Part shown: in pieces, positions 1-11,604 of the stretch
Position numbering within the stretch: position 1 is the stretch's first letter
How the letters are laid out: each line of letters opens with the position of its first letter
Assembly: GCF_000715075.1 (NCBI RefSeq)
Contig: NC_134102.1
Span: forward strand, 98,101,766 to 98,165,765
Direction: 5' to 3'
DNA from: Nicotiana tabacum
Lineage: Eukaryota; Streptophyta; Magnoliopsida; Solanales; Solanaceae
DNA length: 64,000 nucleotides
Notes under the pieces: generated by a model
What the model was told of the DNA's origin: nothing
What the model saw: only the letters and a program-made list of their open reading frames with translations
Database searches by the model: none
Program-made: the position numbers and the translations under genes

Positions 1-17
1 AAATATGCTTTTAAATT

Positions 18-988
18 TTAAAGGGCTTGTTGACATTCATCAATCCACTCAAACTGATTTTGCTTTTTCAATACTGAAAAGAATTTAAAACTTTTCTCCG
101 AAGATTTGAAAATAAATCTTCCCAAAGCTGTTATTCTCCCTGTCAGCCTTTGTACCTCTTTTTTGCTCGTGAGTATATTTGGAATTTCTTCAATGGCTTT
201 GATCTGTGCAGGGTCCACTTCAATACCTCTGTTAGAAACAAGAAACCCTAAAAACTTACCTGAAGCCACACCGAAGGCACATTTTTCTGGATTGAATTTC
301 ATATTATATTTGCGAAGAATTCCGAAGGTGCTTGAAAGGTGTTGAAAGTGATCTCCTACAGATTTGACTAGAATATCATCGATATAGACTTTCATAGTCT
401 TTCAGATGTGTTCTTAAAATATTTTGGTCACCAATCTTTGATACGTGGCCCCAACGTTTTCAAACCAAAAGGCATAACTTTGTAATAATAAGTCCCCTTA
501 TCTGTAATAAATGAAGTTTTTTTCTCATATAGGGGATCCATCTTTATTTGATTATAACCTGAATATGCATTTAAAAAACTCAATAGCTCATGACCTGCGG
601 TAGAATCAATCAATTGATCTATATGTGGTAAAGGGAATGAATCTTTTAGGCAAGCTTTATTTAAATCAGTATAATCTACGCAAACCCATCATTTTCCATT
701 CCTTTTTGGAATTACCACAGTATTAGCTAACCAGTTCGGGTATTTTACCTCCCGTATTGAACTGATTGTTAAAAGGTTTTGTACCTCATCCTGAATCATT
801 TAATTTTAGAAAGAGCCTTGATTCCTCTTCTTTTGCTTGACAGGTAGGTACGAGGGATCTTCATTCAGTTTGTGGGTCATCTCCTCCGAAGGTATACCTG
901 TCATATCTGAATGCGACCAGGCAAAACAATATGTGTTAGCTTTTAAAAATTTAACTAACTTACCTCTCATTTCTGGGCTCAACTTCAC
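18..988 (-). pseudogene. Reverse transcriptase fragment of Ty3/gypsy element
   Basis: Three open pieces on the minus strand (806-988, 428-613, 18-395) together cover the N-terminal extension and palm of a gypsy RT. Visible marks are the CFAWSHSDM block upstream of the RT core, the AYSGYNQIKM block followed by MPFGLK, then YIDDILVKS with both catalytic aspartates, then the LGFLVSNRGIEVDP and VQRLTGRI blocks that lead to RNase H. Frame changes between the pieces break the polyprotein. The piece at 428-613 loses the usual sequence after GLK. The enzyme would copy element RNA into DNA, but this copy cannot encode it whole. Confidence 0.85.
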
Positions 989-1012
989 TCCAATATAAAC
1001 TTTTCGGTCTGG

Positions 1013-1771
1013 CTATTGCTCGAATAGTACAACAGCTTCAAGTTCTTCAATTGTTGTTTTGATGCTTTCATTCTCCTCTGGTTCTTTAATGACATCAGGT
1101 CTGAAATCTACATCTGTTTTTCTTGAGCTACTTTCAGCTGAGATCTGATTTACCACATCTTCGACGAGATTCTTGTTTGTATCTTCATTCATCGTGCGCG
1201 AATCTACTACTGAATTGATATTTTTAGAAACCTGTTGATCTCCGCGGAATTGCCGAATTCCCCATTGTGAAGGAAACTTAATGACTTGATGTAACGTAGA
1301 TGGTACAACATCTATGTCATGAATCCATGGCCTCCCAACAATCACATCATAAGCCATGTCCGTGTCTATTACTTGGAATTTCGTATCCTTGATAACTCCT
1401 TCTGCAAATGTGGTAAGCATTATCTCCCCTTTTTCAATAACGGTTGAATTATCGAATCCAGATAAGGATCGTGCTTTTGGTACTATCTTGTCGCCCATTT
1501 GCATTTCATTCACCACTCTTAGAAGAATAATATTCACGGAACTACCTGGATCAATCAAAACTCATTTTACATTAGTATAATGTATAAGTAAAGATATTAC
1601 CAGTGTATCATTGTGAGGGATTATCAAGCCATCTACATCTGCATCATCAAATGTTATACTATATTCTTCCCAAACTTGGCGATCTCGCTTCTCGTGGGTC
1701 ACAGTGAATTTTGACGTCTTTTTCACAGTTGTGTATGTTACACCATTGACTTGTTCCCCTCCGCTTATCAC
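1013..1771 (-). pseudogene. Retroviral-type aspartic protease of Ty3/gypsy element
   Basis: Minus strand, two open pieces in adjacent frames (1562-1771, then 1013-1558). The second opens with MIDPGSSVNI, the D-x-G-S active-site loop of a pepsin-like retroviral protease, and has the conserved distal block VGRPWIHDIDVVPSTLHQ. The first piece holds the upstream sequence ending in NDTLVISLLIHYTNVK, which normally runs straight into the active site. An acidic linker follows the protease and leads to RT. The protease would cut the gag-pol polyprotein. It closely resembles the protease at 8910-9443, placing both elements in the same lineage. Confidence 0.82.
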
Positions 1772-1945
1772 GTTAACTGTTCTTTTTGGAGACGAAGGTT
1801 TTGGAGGTTATTTTCTATTTTTCATATAAGATTGCCTGCCTTTCTCGCTAAACAAGTCGGTTAAATAACCTTGCTTTAGCAAATGCTCTACTTCACCTTG
1901 TAATAATCTGCAATCCGTTGTTTTATGGCCATGGTCATTATGAAA

Positions 1946-3157
1946 CTAGCACCAGAAATTTGGATTTCTTCTACCTGGGTTTGATCTTATTTCCTTTGAC
2001 CACTGCACCTTATCTCCCATACTCCTTAAAACAGCTACCAACTCAGATGTGCTAATATTGAAACTGTAATCACCAATCCTTGCATTCGTGTTGGTATCTC
2101 TATCATGTACATCTCGATGATGATCTTGTATCTCTGTTCCTCGATCTAGGGCCAGACCGTACATTTTCTGGTTTAGACCGTGAGTCCCACCCCGCGGGTC
2201 CCATATAAGGCTCGTACCTATTTTTACCGGACCTCTTTTCAGACTCTGACTGCCTTGAATTTGTTCTTTCATCAACCCTTGACTGTGCGATGATGTCTTC
2301 TTCGATCCGCAACTTGGTGTTGTACCTGTTATATACATCGTTCCATGTTGTAAAAGGGAATTCTCGTACGCTTTCCTTGAGTCTTCTCGTGGCTTATGAG
2401 CTATTTTCATTCAAATTACTTGCGAACACCATGGCTTCCCAATTATCAGGTACTCGTGGAAGCATTATTCTTTCACGTTGAAATCTATCCACAAATTCCC
2501 TGAGTAACTCAGTGTCTCCTTGTTTTACCTTAAAGATATCTTTCATCATTTTTTTCAATTTTTTGAGCTCCCAAATGTGCTTTTATGAATAAATATGCAA
2601 GCTCAGCAAAAGAATCAATAGAATTTTCAGGTAAAAGAGAATACCATGTTAATGCCCCTTTCGTGAGTGTTTCTCCAAATGTTTTGACCCAAACTGACTC
2701 AATTTCTTATTTGGTCAAATCATTGACTTTTACGCCTGTTGTGAATGCAGTTACGTGATCTCGTGGGTTAGTTATTCCATCATATTTTGGAATGTCAGGT
2801 ATTTTGAACTTCTTAGAAATGGGCAGTGGCCGCACTGGGCTTCCAAGGTTGTTGTGAATATTTATCGATATTCACTCCCTTAATCACAGGTGGTACGCCC
2901 GATATTTGTTCTATGCAGCCGTTTTTCTCTTTCATCTGTTTCTGCAAAGTTAGTACCAAATTTTGTAAATCACAGTTATTTGGTGTACCTGACCTCCCAT
3001 CACGCGATTCATTGGGAGTTCCTCTGCTTCCTGAATTGGCAAGCCCCGAACGTGGATTTTCTATAGTTGTCGTATTATTTGGGGGAGGAGTTGGTGGTGC
3101 AGTTGGCAATCCCCTAACAAAAGCTTGGAGAGCATTGTTCACATGTTCAACGATCAA
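1946..3157 (-). pseudogene. Gag (capsid) fragments of Ty3/gypsy element
   Basis: Minus-strand open pieces at 2813-3157 and 1946-2410, with a broken stretch between them, sit between the 5' LTR and the protease where gag belongs. The first piece has the low-complexity Pro/Thr linker and a SGVPPVIKGV block comparable to PGAPPILKGL in the gag at 7499-8203. The later piece is rich in Arg, Asp and Ser and resembles the basic tail of Tat gag. No complete capsid domain is readable in one frame. Assignment rests on position and this resemblance. Confidence 0.65.
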
Positions 3158-3369
3158 TTATTTAAAGCATCTTGCTCGACAGCCTGCTCGTCTCCATGTT
3201 GTTCATTTGTGTGAGACGTGGACTTTTAGGTGTTCCTTCTCGAGAATGACGTGGAGATTCCTATGGTGAAGGAATTGGAGGAGATCCTCCCTCCTGTTGG
3301 TTATTTTCGTTGACAGTTGACATAATTTGGTTGTTAGAAAGAAGGATTTGGAAAGTAAAACGATTATTA

Positions 3370-3389
3370 GATTTCTGGTAACAGAACCA
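3370..3389 (-). other. Degenerate primer binding site
   Basis: On the minus strand, 3 bases after the LTR end, TGGTTCTGTTACCAGAAATC appears. It matches the tRNA-Asp type primer site known from many plant gypsy elements at about 14 of 20 positions, and most differences are transitions, as expected after decay of methylated cytosines. The tRNA identity is inferred. Confidence 0.5.
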
Positions 3390-3392
3390 ATT

Positions 3393-4012
3393 TGTTTAAC
3401 CAAAAAATAAGATCTTTTGTCAAAGTCTATTTTTAGAAGAATTCGGGTTACTGATAACCAAATAATTTTTTACTTCCTCAGTAATTCACTTAAAAGGAAA
3501 TAAAGTTGATAAAAAGTAACTACAAAGAAAGAATAATTGATTGCACTGAATAAGCAAGAGAAAGTGAATATATTTCGATAGTACTCAGAACGTGTCTTTA
3601 CAAATGAGATTCTCCCCCTTTATATAGGAGTTTACAAAGATAACGTTTTCTCCTATTTATGGCGGAATCATTATGAGCTTTAATGGCATTAATTGTCCGT
3701 TATAATTGGTAATCGTAACTGTCTATGAAGATTTCGTAACGATTTTGATTTCCCTTCTTTATTAATTGTAGGTCCGTGAATCTTCCCTCTTTCCAATCTT
3801 GATTCACTCCGCTCGTGCCTCTTCAGCAATTGTTTTAGGATCGAACGTTGGTTCTCCATTATCTCGTGGGTGTGTGCGTCGTACCTCTTGCGCTTCATAC
3901 ATCTTTTAAATGAAATATGTCAGTTGTTATTTCCTCACTGTTTCACGTATCACGCTCTGTCAGTTAAATATAATTCCACATGTATCATTTATTTACCACC
4001 AATACACCAACA
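3393..4012 (-). repeat. 5' LTR of the left Ty3/gypsy element
   Basis: On the minus strand the LTR runs from TGTTGGTG at 4012 to TTAAACA at 3393, about 620 bp, with short inverted ends TGTT/AACA. It contains a TATA box (3618-3626) and is followed on its left by a primer site and gag. The partner LTR is outside the window, so the right edge rests on the terminal dinucleotides only. AATAA at 4013-4017 may be the target duplication. Confidence 0.65.
3618..3626 (-). promoter_or_regulatory. TATA box of LTR promoter
   Basis: CTATATAAAG on the minus strand, followed by a GC-containing purine stretch. It is placed to start a transcript about 30 bases further left, inside the LTR and heading into gag. 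Confidence 0.6.
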
Positions 4013-5710
4013 AATAATATTAGACCAATTGTAGAAAATACGTACATACGATATCTAATGGAAAGATTATGAGTTCATGTGCACCATAATCTGGATTATA
4101 AATCCACCCCTGCTTACCTCATTGTGTGATATGCAGGACGAATTGAAGAGTTCATCCTTATACAATCCATAACCTATACTACAACCAGTTTATGTTATAT
4201 ACACCATTAATCTGAATAAATTTTATGCTCTCACGTAATATATACCTATTATAGCATGTACATTGCGACATTTTATGAAGACTTACTTGTACATACTTTT
4301 TGGGTGACTTGATAGCGAAAAAAAAAGAACTATGAAATGAGAACTCGTGCTTTACATCCTTGTAAAGTTTCTAAAAGAAGATAGCTAACCTATATAAAAA
4401 TAGAGCTATAGTATCCATTTCCAAAGTGCACTTTCCATGGTTTGCTCTAATTTTATAATTGGCATGCCTCACTCTTTACTGAAGCTTTTCCTATAGTCTC
4501 GACGAAAATATTTCTATTTCCTCCAATACTCCAATGCTGGCCAAAGAATCTGGGAATTGTTAGCCTCCTTGTAGTAATGACTATATCTGGAATCTGCTCC
4601 TGACCTGGAGTAACTGATTCCCTCATTCCTCATTCCAGTTCCAAGATTCCATAAGAAAAACCGAAATGCTGGGTAAAATTTGAATAAAGTAAAATGTAAT
4701 AATAAGAAAACAGAAAACACTAGAATATAGTATTAAATTTAGAGAACGGGAATAGCCATAAATAAAAAATATCGACCAACAATTAGCCACAATAAAAATA
4801 GCCATTAAAAGTTATCAAAGATATACAACATTCAAAAAAACCTAGGCAATAAACAATTCTTCTTCAATGGGTATATTTGCAATTTGTAAAAAACATATAG
4901 ATAAGGTAATATACAAAATTTGAAAGAGATTGGAGGTGTTTTCGACCAGTTTTGAATTAAAATTCGTTATTAATGATATACAACATTCAAAAAACTTAGT
5001 TGAAAATTGTTGAAAATATATCGATGAGTCAATATACAAAATTTGAGGAAGATTGGAGGTGATTTGGACTAGTTTTGAGTCAAAATAATTCGTAGCTGAA
5101 TTCGAGTTTAAAATTTTCTCTACGACATATATATCTCACATACATACAGGTATACATGAGTATACAGGGGATACATAGGTGATACACATATGATATATAT
5201 GTGATACAGAAGTGATATGTAGAAAAAGTGATACACATATCATCTTCTGATTCAAATTTTTAATTCAAATTAAACCACCTCAAGTCTCGATCAAATCGTC
5301 CCAAAATTGGGATTCAAACCCCTTGAAATATACACCATACTTGAAACAAATTCCAATTTTTATGACCTGAATTTCAGACTAAAATTTAAACGAGCTTTAA
5401 TAATTTTCAATGGGGTATTACTTAAATTTTCCTAGGTTGAGGTTTAATGCTTCCACCAATTGTACAAAACAAAAGTTCTAATTGTAGTCTTAATTTTCAC
5501 TCACTTATTAACAAGACTATGCCAGTCTAGACATATAACTATGTTTCAGTATAATCAAGTGCTCTTCAAGATAAAGTTGTGGTAGAAAGAATATCAGATT
5601 ATTTATCTCTTCTAAATTAAAACTTTTCCTGTAGAATAATTCTAAATTCTAATGCCAATCTATGTTAGCTTCATTCGCTTGAATTTATGAATGAAAGGAA
5701 TCCTATAAAT
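4013..5710. other. AT-rich intergenic spacer without a recognisable gene
   Basis: Only short, low-complexity open frames are present and none shows a domain. The stretch holds an imperfect tandem duplication (4820-5092) and a degenerate run of TACA/GATACA words around 5130-5235. It is probably relic repeat DNA. Confidence 0.6.
4820..5092. repeat. Imperfect tandem repeat, period about 155 bp
   Basis: GATATACAACATTCAAAAAA recurs at 4820 and 4975. Both copies continue with matching blocks such as AATATACAAAATTTGA and GATTGGAGGTG. The second copy is shorter and diverged. A degenerate run of GTGATACA-type words follows to about 5235. Confidence 0.7.
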
Positions 5711-5726
5711 GGTTGAGCGCGTATAT
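5711..5726. repeat. SINE target-site duplication, left copy
   Basis: GGTTGAGCGCGTATAT here matches GGTTAAGCGCGTATAT at 5945-5960, with one mismatch in 16 bases. Long duplications of this kind are typical of LINE-driven insertion. Confidence 0.88.
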
Positions 5727-5944
5727 ACAACAAACAACAACAATCCAGTATAATTCCACTAGTGGGGTCTGGGGAGGGTAGTGTGTACGCAGACCTTACC
5801 CCTACCATGAGGTAGAGAGGTTGTTTCCAATAAACCCTTGGCTTCCTTCCCTCCAAGAACTCCCCGCCTTGCTCTTGGGATGACATGAACTCACAACCTC
5901 TTGGTTGGAAGTGAAGGTTGCTTACCATCAGAGCAACCCCATCA
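5727..5944 (-). mobile_element. SINE, TS/SolS type, complete with target duplication
   Basis: On the minus strand the element starts with a tRNA-like head (GGGGTTGCTCTGATGGTAAGC, where an A box is expected, and a weak B-box-like GAGTTCATG). It passes through the very conserved body containing GGTAAGGTCTGCGTACAC and ends in a tail of TTG units, the hallmark of the tobacco TS family. SINEs are copied by borrowed LINE enzymes and code for nothing. Both flanks carry the same 16-bp word with one mismatch, so both ends are preserved. Confidence 0.88.
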
Positions 5945-5960
5945 GGTTAAGCGCGTATAT
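5945..5960. repeat. SINE target-site duplication, right copy
   Basis: GGTTAAGCGCGTATAT, partner of 5711-5726. It defines the 5' end of the minus-strand SINE. Confidence 0.88.
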
Positions 5961-6387
5961 GATTACCGGAATATCATATTAGCAGTTGACTTCCTAAAGC
6001 CGTCGGATGAATTGGTGTTTTCATCTTATAAGGCAGTGGAAATACATAAGAACCAAATACCCAATTTGGCTAATATTGGTAGTATTGACTAACATTGATA
6101 GCATTTAAGAAATTGACTAATTTTGGTAGCAATTTAGCTCAAAAAACCAAAATGGTCCAGTTTTTGTTGCCAATGGTTGAGTTCAGGGTTCGGTATAATT
6201 ATATTAATATCTTTTGGGGTTTATTGGCTTTCCTGGTGAGCAATCAAATAGAGATTATCCAAGCGAGGGTAGCTTTCAGATTGGATAATTCCCAACTGCT
6301 TTTAATTAAAGATTACCTAGGAAACACGAATTCTCTTGCGAAAATGACATGATGTGATAACGACAAATTTTGTAATCGTATTATATG
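5961..6387. other. Intergenic spacer
   Basis: Unique-looking AT-rich DNA between the SINE and the 5' LTR of the Tat-type element. Short open frames at 5901-6352 show no domain and no splice context. Nothing functional is recognised. Confidence 0.6.
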
Positions 6388-7133
6388 TGTATACTGTCAA
6401 AATCGATTTCGACCTTCGTACGACTGGTCAAGATAGGAACATAATGGACTGAAGAGCGTCTTCATAATATCGAGATGAGATCCGAAGCCAGGTTACCGAG
6501 TTTTGAGTTTCAGGGACCGATCAAATACCGAGCTCGAAGTCATTATCGAGTTCGAGTCCAAATCGAACTATGATGCGAAGCGACGTTATCGAGCTTAAGA
6601 GCCAAAGACCGACCAACACTGAGCCCGAGTCAATACCAGTCCCCGAGTCAATAACGAGCTCGAGTCAATATCGAGCTCTAAATATGGAGATCGATCGATA
6701 TCAAGTCTGATCAAGATCGAGCTAAGGGACAAGAGCCGTTACAGCCGCACCAAGGGAGAGAATCTCGGCGTGAATTAGGAAAAAATTAATCTGGGTTCTC
6801 CACTATTTATTTTTAATTATATCCAAAATAGGATCCCTCCACTATAAGAGGGATGACTATTATTTATGCAGGGGAGCCAACTATTAAAACATTGATACAC
6901 CATAACTTAGATACTGTGGAGACACTCCCATATTGAGAGACTATCCTTTTTGAGCTTTATATATTAATTCATCTTGCTTATCCATAAATCATCCTCCATT
7001 CAACTTTGTTTGTATTTCATTCTTTTCAGTCAATATTCGATATTCCTACTTACTTTTACGATTTGTGTCAAGTTATACCACGTACCCTTAGATCTACGTA
7101 CAAATTCAATTGTATCCATTTCTGGGGTAAACA
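6388..7133 (+). repeat. 5' LTR of Tat-type element
   Basis: Starts TGTATACTGTC and ends GGGTAAACA. It is paired with 17275-18024, which shares the same ends. It is rich in CGAG words and contains a TATA box at 6843. About 746 bp. Confidence 0.93.
6843..6849 (+). promoter_or_regulatory. TATA box of 5' LTR
   Basis: TATAAGAGGGATG in the LTR, conserved in the 3' LTR at 17734-17740. Transcription of the element would be expected to begin about 30 bases downstream. Confidence 0.6.
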
Positions 7134-7136
7134 GTT

Positions 7137-7154
7137 TGGTGCCCACCGTGGGGC
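7137..7154 (+). other. Primer binding site
   Basis: TGGTGCCCACCGTGGGGC, three bases after the LTR end, in the position and style typical of Tat-group primer sites. The exact priming tRNA was not determined. Confidence 0.7.
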
Positions 7155-7262
7155 TAAGGATAACAGTGGTTATTTGATTCGAAACTCTACAAAACACACC
7201 ATTTTACGCTTGTTTTTGGAAGTGTCTTTGATTTCAGATTAGCAACGACGAACTCTCAATTA

Positions 7263-8710
7263 ATGGCCTTACCTATCGACAACGAAGCTGGCCTTCAAGA
7301 TGAGAACAACAACTTGACGCCCAGGGGCGAAAGGCCTTTTGTCGATGCCGTTGGAGCTCGGGTCGAAGTGCCATTAGACGTTAATTCGCATGTGTCCATT
7401 GAGGCAAACCAAATAGTTCTGAACCTGAAAATAGCATTCATGGTGGTACTCGATCTGTAGGTCGAGATACTCATAACGTTGAGGAAAAAAGAATCAGCTT
7501 GCGTATGATTTTCGAAATGTTTCAAGCTCAACAGGTAGCGATAGTTCGGTTGCAGAGTCAAACCCAGATACCGAGAAGGCCGGAGCCCAGTCTACCCCGA
7601 GAAGTCACCCACAGAACGGAGCCATCTATAGTAAGATCAAATGAGAAAGAATCGGGGACTAGTCCCGAAATTGCTAAGATGTTCGAAGAACTGACTAAAC
7701 GAATAAAGTCAGGAGAAAGGAGGATCGAGGCAAACGACAAAAAGGTGGAAACGTATAACTCCAGGGTTGTTCAGATCCCGGGGGCACCACCAATATTGAA
7801 GGGCTTAGATTCCAAAAAATTCGTACAAAAGCCTTTTCCTCTGAGCGCGGCTCCTAAACCGATCCCAAAGAAGTTTCGCATGCCCGAAATTCCTAAATAT
7901 AATGGAACGACCGACCCCAACGAATATGTCACCTCGTACACATGTTCCATTAAAGGGAACGATCTAGAGGATGATGGGATCAAATCTGTATTATTGAAAA
8001 AGTTCGGTAAAACCCTGTCAAAGGGAGCAATGATATGGTATCATAATTTACCGTCTAACTCTATCGATTCTTTTGCTATCCTTGCTGATTCTTTCGTGAA
8101 AGCACATGATGGGGCCATAAAGGTCGAGACCAGGAAGTCGGACATATTCAAGGTAAGACAAAAAGATAGCGAGATGCTAAGGGAGTTCGTATCTCATTTC
8201 TAAATTGAACGAATGGATCTACCACCAGTCATAGACGATTGGGTTGTTCAAGCTTCTACTCAAGGTCTAAACGAATGAAGTTCGATGGCTTTACGGCGGT
8301 TGAAGCATATCCTTATCGAGTGCCCCAACTATTACTTGGGCTGATGTGCACAATCGGTATTAATCGAAAATTAGAGTCGAGGACGATCAGTTGGGTTCTG
8401 GGTCCACTGTTAGGAGGGACATCAATCGAGAACAAGGGCCGATCAGGGACCGATACCGACCATATAGTGGAGACCATAGGGGGAGCGAACCAAAACGTAA
8501 CCCCGTACAAGACAATAAAAGAGGTGATCAAGGTCAAGGGTCTCGGGGGCTGATGAACAGAAATGGGTTCGATAGGCATACCGAACCTAGGGAAGCACCA
8601 CAGTTATCGGAGTATAACTTCAGCATCGATGCATCCGCCATCGTGTTGGCTATCGGACGCATCAAAGATACTAAATGGCCTCGACCTATACAGAACGATC
8701 CAGCCTAGAG
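7263..8710 (+). pseudogene. Gag polyprotein of Tat-type element
   Basis: The likely start is ATG 7263 (MALPIDNEAGLQ). The frame is lost around 7460, re-enters at 7499-8203, and continues in pieces to about 8700. The long piece has an N-terminal Gln/Glu-rich region, a PGAPPILKGL block, then a retrotransposon capsid domain beginning near RMPEIPKYNGTTDPNEYV with MIWYHNLP and SFAILADSFVKAH further on. It would form the particle that packages element RNA. A stop after FVSHF at about 8200 cuts the capsid domain. The C-terminal part is in other frames. Confidence 0.85.
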
Positions 8711-8909
8711 GAATCCCAATTAAATATGCGAATATCATGGAACTCATGGCCACAGAACGGAAGATTGCAGGCAACTAAGAGAGGAGGTAGCCCGGTTATT
8801 CAATAAAGGGCACCTTCGAGAATGTTTAAGCGACAGGGCCGAAAACCATTTCAAAAACAGGGATTTAGGTAGGCAAAACGAACATGAAGAGCCACAACAC
8901 AGCATCCAC

Positions 8910-9443
8910 ATGATCATCGGTGGCATCAAAACCCCTCAGGGGGCGGTGCTTAAATGCACTAAGATGTCAGTTATGAGAGAGAAGCGACCTCGAACTCAGG
9001 ACTATGCACCCATAGGAACCCTGCCCTTTAATGATGAAAATGCAGAAGGAGTCATGCAACCTCATAACGATGCACTGGTAATATCCATACTTATGAATAA
9101 CACTAAAGTTAAGCATGTGTTAATTGATCCAGGTAGCTCGGTCAACATTATTAGATCGAAGGTCGTAGAACAGCTCGGTCTACAGGACCAGGTCGTACCT
9201 GCAACCCTGGTTCTAAACGGATTCAATATGGCATGTGAAACTACCAAAGGCGAGATAATTCTGTCGATAAACGTGGCCGGAACCATCCAAGAAACTAAGT
9301 TTCACGTAATCGAAGGCGATATGAGGTACAACACCCTTTTTGGAAGGCCGTGGATCCACAATATGAGAGCTGTACCTTCGACCCTCCACCAGGTTCTGAA
9401 ATTCCCAACACCGGAGGGAGTCAAAACAGTGTACGGAGAATAA
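8910..9443 (+). pseudogene. Aspartic protease of Tat-type element
   Basis: An open stretch of 177 codons that covers the protease without interruption. The active-site loop is LIDPGSSVNII at about residues 71-81, and the conserved LFGRPWIHNMRAVPSTLHQ block follows at about 145-163. Upstream, HNDALVISILMNN forms the usual lead-in strand. It would cleave the element polyprotein. It was probably part of a longer gag-pol frame and has no start of its own. The frame closes at 9443 just after the domain. Confidence 0.88.
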
Positions 9444-9554
9444 CCGGCCGCAAGATAAATGTTTTCCGTCAAAGAAGCAATTCTGATATCTTCGTTGTCA
9501 TCAACAAAAGGATCAGACTCGAAGGGGGAATGTAATGCCAAATAGCAATCACAA

Positions 9555-10900
9555 ATGTCATCTTCGACCCAACTAGAAAATCAGAAGACCGACGAAGATG
9601 ATGAGCAAGGGGTCCCTCAATCTTTCGTGGTCCCTGATGATTCCGACACTACCCAATCAACGATCGAAGAATTAGAGCAAGTCACGCTAGTCAAACATCT
9701 GCCCGAACGAAAGGTATACTTAGGCACGGGGTTAGACCCCGAGCTCAGGAAAATGATTATTCAATTTCTTATATCTAAAATGAACTGTTTCGCTTGGTCC
9801 CATCTCGACATGAAATGGATCCCACCGGGAACCACTCATAAGCTAAGCTTGGACCCAAAATTCAATCCGGTAAAACAAAAGAGAAGGCCCCAGTCTGAGG
9901 TCAAACATGCCTTCATCAAAGACGAGATAATCAAACTTCTTAAAATAGGGTCCATTCGGGAAGTAAAATATCCCGAATGGCTATCTAATGTGGTGGTAGT
10001 CCCTAAAAAGGGGAACAAACTTAGAATGTGTATAGATTATAAAGACTTGAATAAAGCCTACCCTAAGGATTCTTTTCCTTTGCCTATTATCGATCGTATG
10101 ATCGATGCCACGGCCGGCCACGAGGCTCTCAGTTTTCTCGATGCCTATTCCGGGTATAACCAGATACAGATGAACCCGGAGGATCAGGAAAAGACCTTGC
10201 TTATCACTAAGTACGGGAATTACTGTTATAATGTAATGTCATTCGGTCTAAAAAATGCTGGTGCGACTTATCAACGCTTAGTAAATTGAATGTTCGAAAA
10301 GCAAATAGGAAAATCAAAGGAAGTTTATATTGATGGCATGTTAGTTAAATCCCTGCGAGCAGAGGACCATTTAAAGCATTTGTAGGAAACTTTCGACATA
10401 CTGAAGAAATACAATATGAAGCTCAACCCCGAAAAATATGCATTCGGGGTTGGTTCAGGCAAATTTCTAGGTTTCATGGTGTCCAATCGAGGAATTGAAA
10501 TTAACCTCGATAAAATCAAAGAAATCGAGGACATCACAGTGGTAGATAATGTAAAGGCTGTACAGAGGCTAACGGGACGGATAGACACCCTGAGATGATT
10601 CATCTCGAGATCCTCGGATAGGAGCCACCGATTTTTCTCTCTACTTAAGAATAAAAGCAATTTTGCGTGGACTCTGGAATGTCAGCAGACTCTGGAAGAA
10701 CTAAAACAGTACTTATCGAGCCCACCATTGCTTCATACCCCGAAGAAAGATGAACAACTTTATCTGTATCTAGATGTCTCGGAGATAGCGGTAAGTGGAG
10801 TCCTAGTTTGAGAAGAACGAGGTACACAATTCCTTATTTATTATGTTAGTCGAACTTTAGGCAAAGCCGAAACTAGATATCCACAACTTAGAAAAATTAG
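9555..10900 (+). pseudogene. Reverse transcriptase and first RNase H of Tat-type element
   Basis: The piece 9555-10289 carries CFAWSHLDM, KLRMCIDYKDLNKAYPKD, FLDAYSGYNQIQM and the start of the palm, and stops after TYQRLVN. Following pieces give EVYIDGMLVKS (10326-10337 encodes Y-I-D-G), then LGFMVSNRGIEIN and VQRLTGRI, and finally RNase H sequence to about 10900. The YIDG motif lacks the second aspartate of the YxDD site, so catalysis would be lost even if the stops were absent. At least four stops or frame breaks are visible. The domain order matches gypsy elements. Confidence 0.88.
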
Positions 10901-11019
10901 CGCTTGCTTTACTAAGTACCTCTAGGAAATTAAAAATATATTTTCAGTGCTATCTGATACATGTTGTACCAACTTATCCTTTACAAAATATTTTACACAA
11001 ACCTGATCTTTCAGGTCGA

Positions 11020-11604
11020 TTGGCCAAATGGTCCATAGAGATCGGCGGGTATGACATCGAGTATCAACCTCGAACTGCTATTAAATCTCAAATTTTAGCA
11101 GACTTCGTTGCTGACTTTACGTCGGCCCTCGTACCCGAAATTGAAAAGGAATTAATAATAAAATCGGGTACCACTTCGGGAGTCTGGACCCTCTTTACGG
11201 ACGGTGCCTCGAACGCAAAGGGGTCCGGGGTGGGCATCGTACTAAAATCACCCATATGTAATGTAGTTAGACAGTCTCTTAAAACTATAAAATTGACTAA
11301 CAACGAGGCCGAGTATGAGGCCGTAATTGCAGGTCTCGAATTAGCTAATAGTTTAGGATCTGAGGTCGTGGAGGCTAAATGTGATTCCCTCCTCATGGTA
11401 AATCAAGTCAACGGGACTTTTGAAGTCCTAGAAGATCGAATTCAGAGCTACTTGGATAAATTACAAGTGACTCTACATCGATATAAGGAATGGACTTTGC
11501 AACATGAGCTTCGAGAACAGAACTGTAAGGCCGACGCTCTTGCAAACTTAGGTTCTTCGGTCGAGGATGACAAACTCAACTTGGGGACTGTCGACAACTC
11601 ATGA
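11020..11604 (+). pseudogene. Second (archaeal-type) RNase H domain of Tat-type element
   Basis: An open stretch of 194 codons. After a linker from the first RNase H (SGRLAKWSIEIGGYDIEYQP style) it shows a fresh RNase H fold. First acidic residue is in LFTDGASNAKGSG, the glutamate in LTNNEAEYEAVIAGLELA, and an aspartate in AKCDSLLMVNQ. The last is in NCKADALANL. A second RNase H of this type between RT/RNase H and integrase is diagnostic for the Tat group. All expected acidic residues are present, so this is one of the best preserved parts of the element. Confidence 0.85.

Larger units (their letters stand above)
1..3392 (-). mobile_element. Ty3/gypsy (Tat-type) retrotransposon internal region, 5' part, decayed
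   Basis: Read on the minus strand, this stretch runs from just inside a 5' LTR leftwards through gag, protease and the start of reverse transcriptase, and leaves the window before RNase H. The protease and RT read like those of the full Tat-type element at 6388-18024, so the same lineage is inferred. Every domain is split by stops and frameshifts, so it is an old copy. The rest of the element lies outside the window on the left. Confidence 0.85.

Noticed and set aside
4514..5039. Phe-rich minus-strand frames that look like membrane proteins
   Set aside because: AT-rich spacer translates into Phe/Ile/Leu runs; no start context, no homology recognised.
5671..5928. 85-codon minus-strand frame
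   Set aside because: It is the SINE body read through and carries no protein signal.
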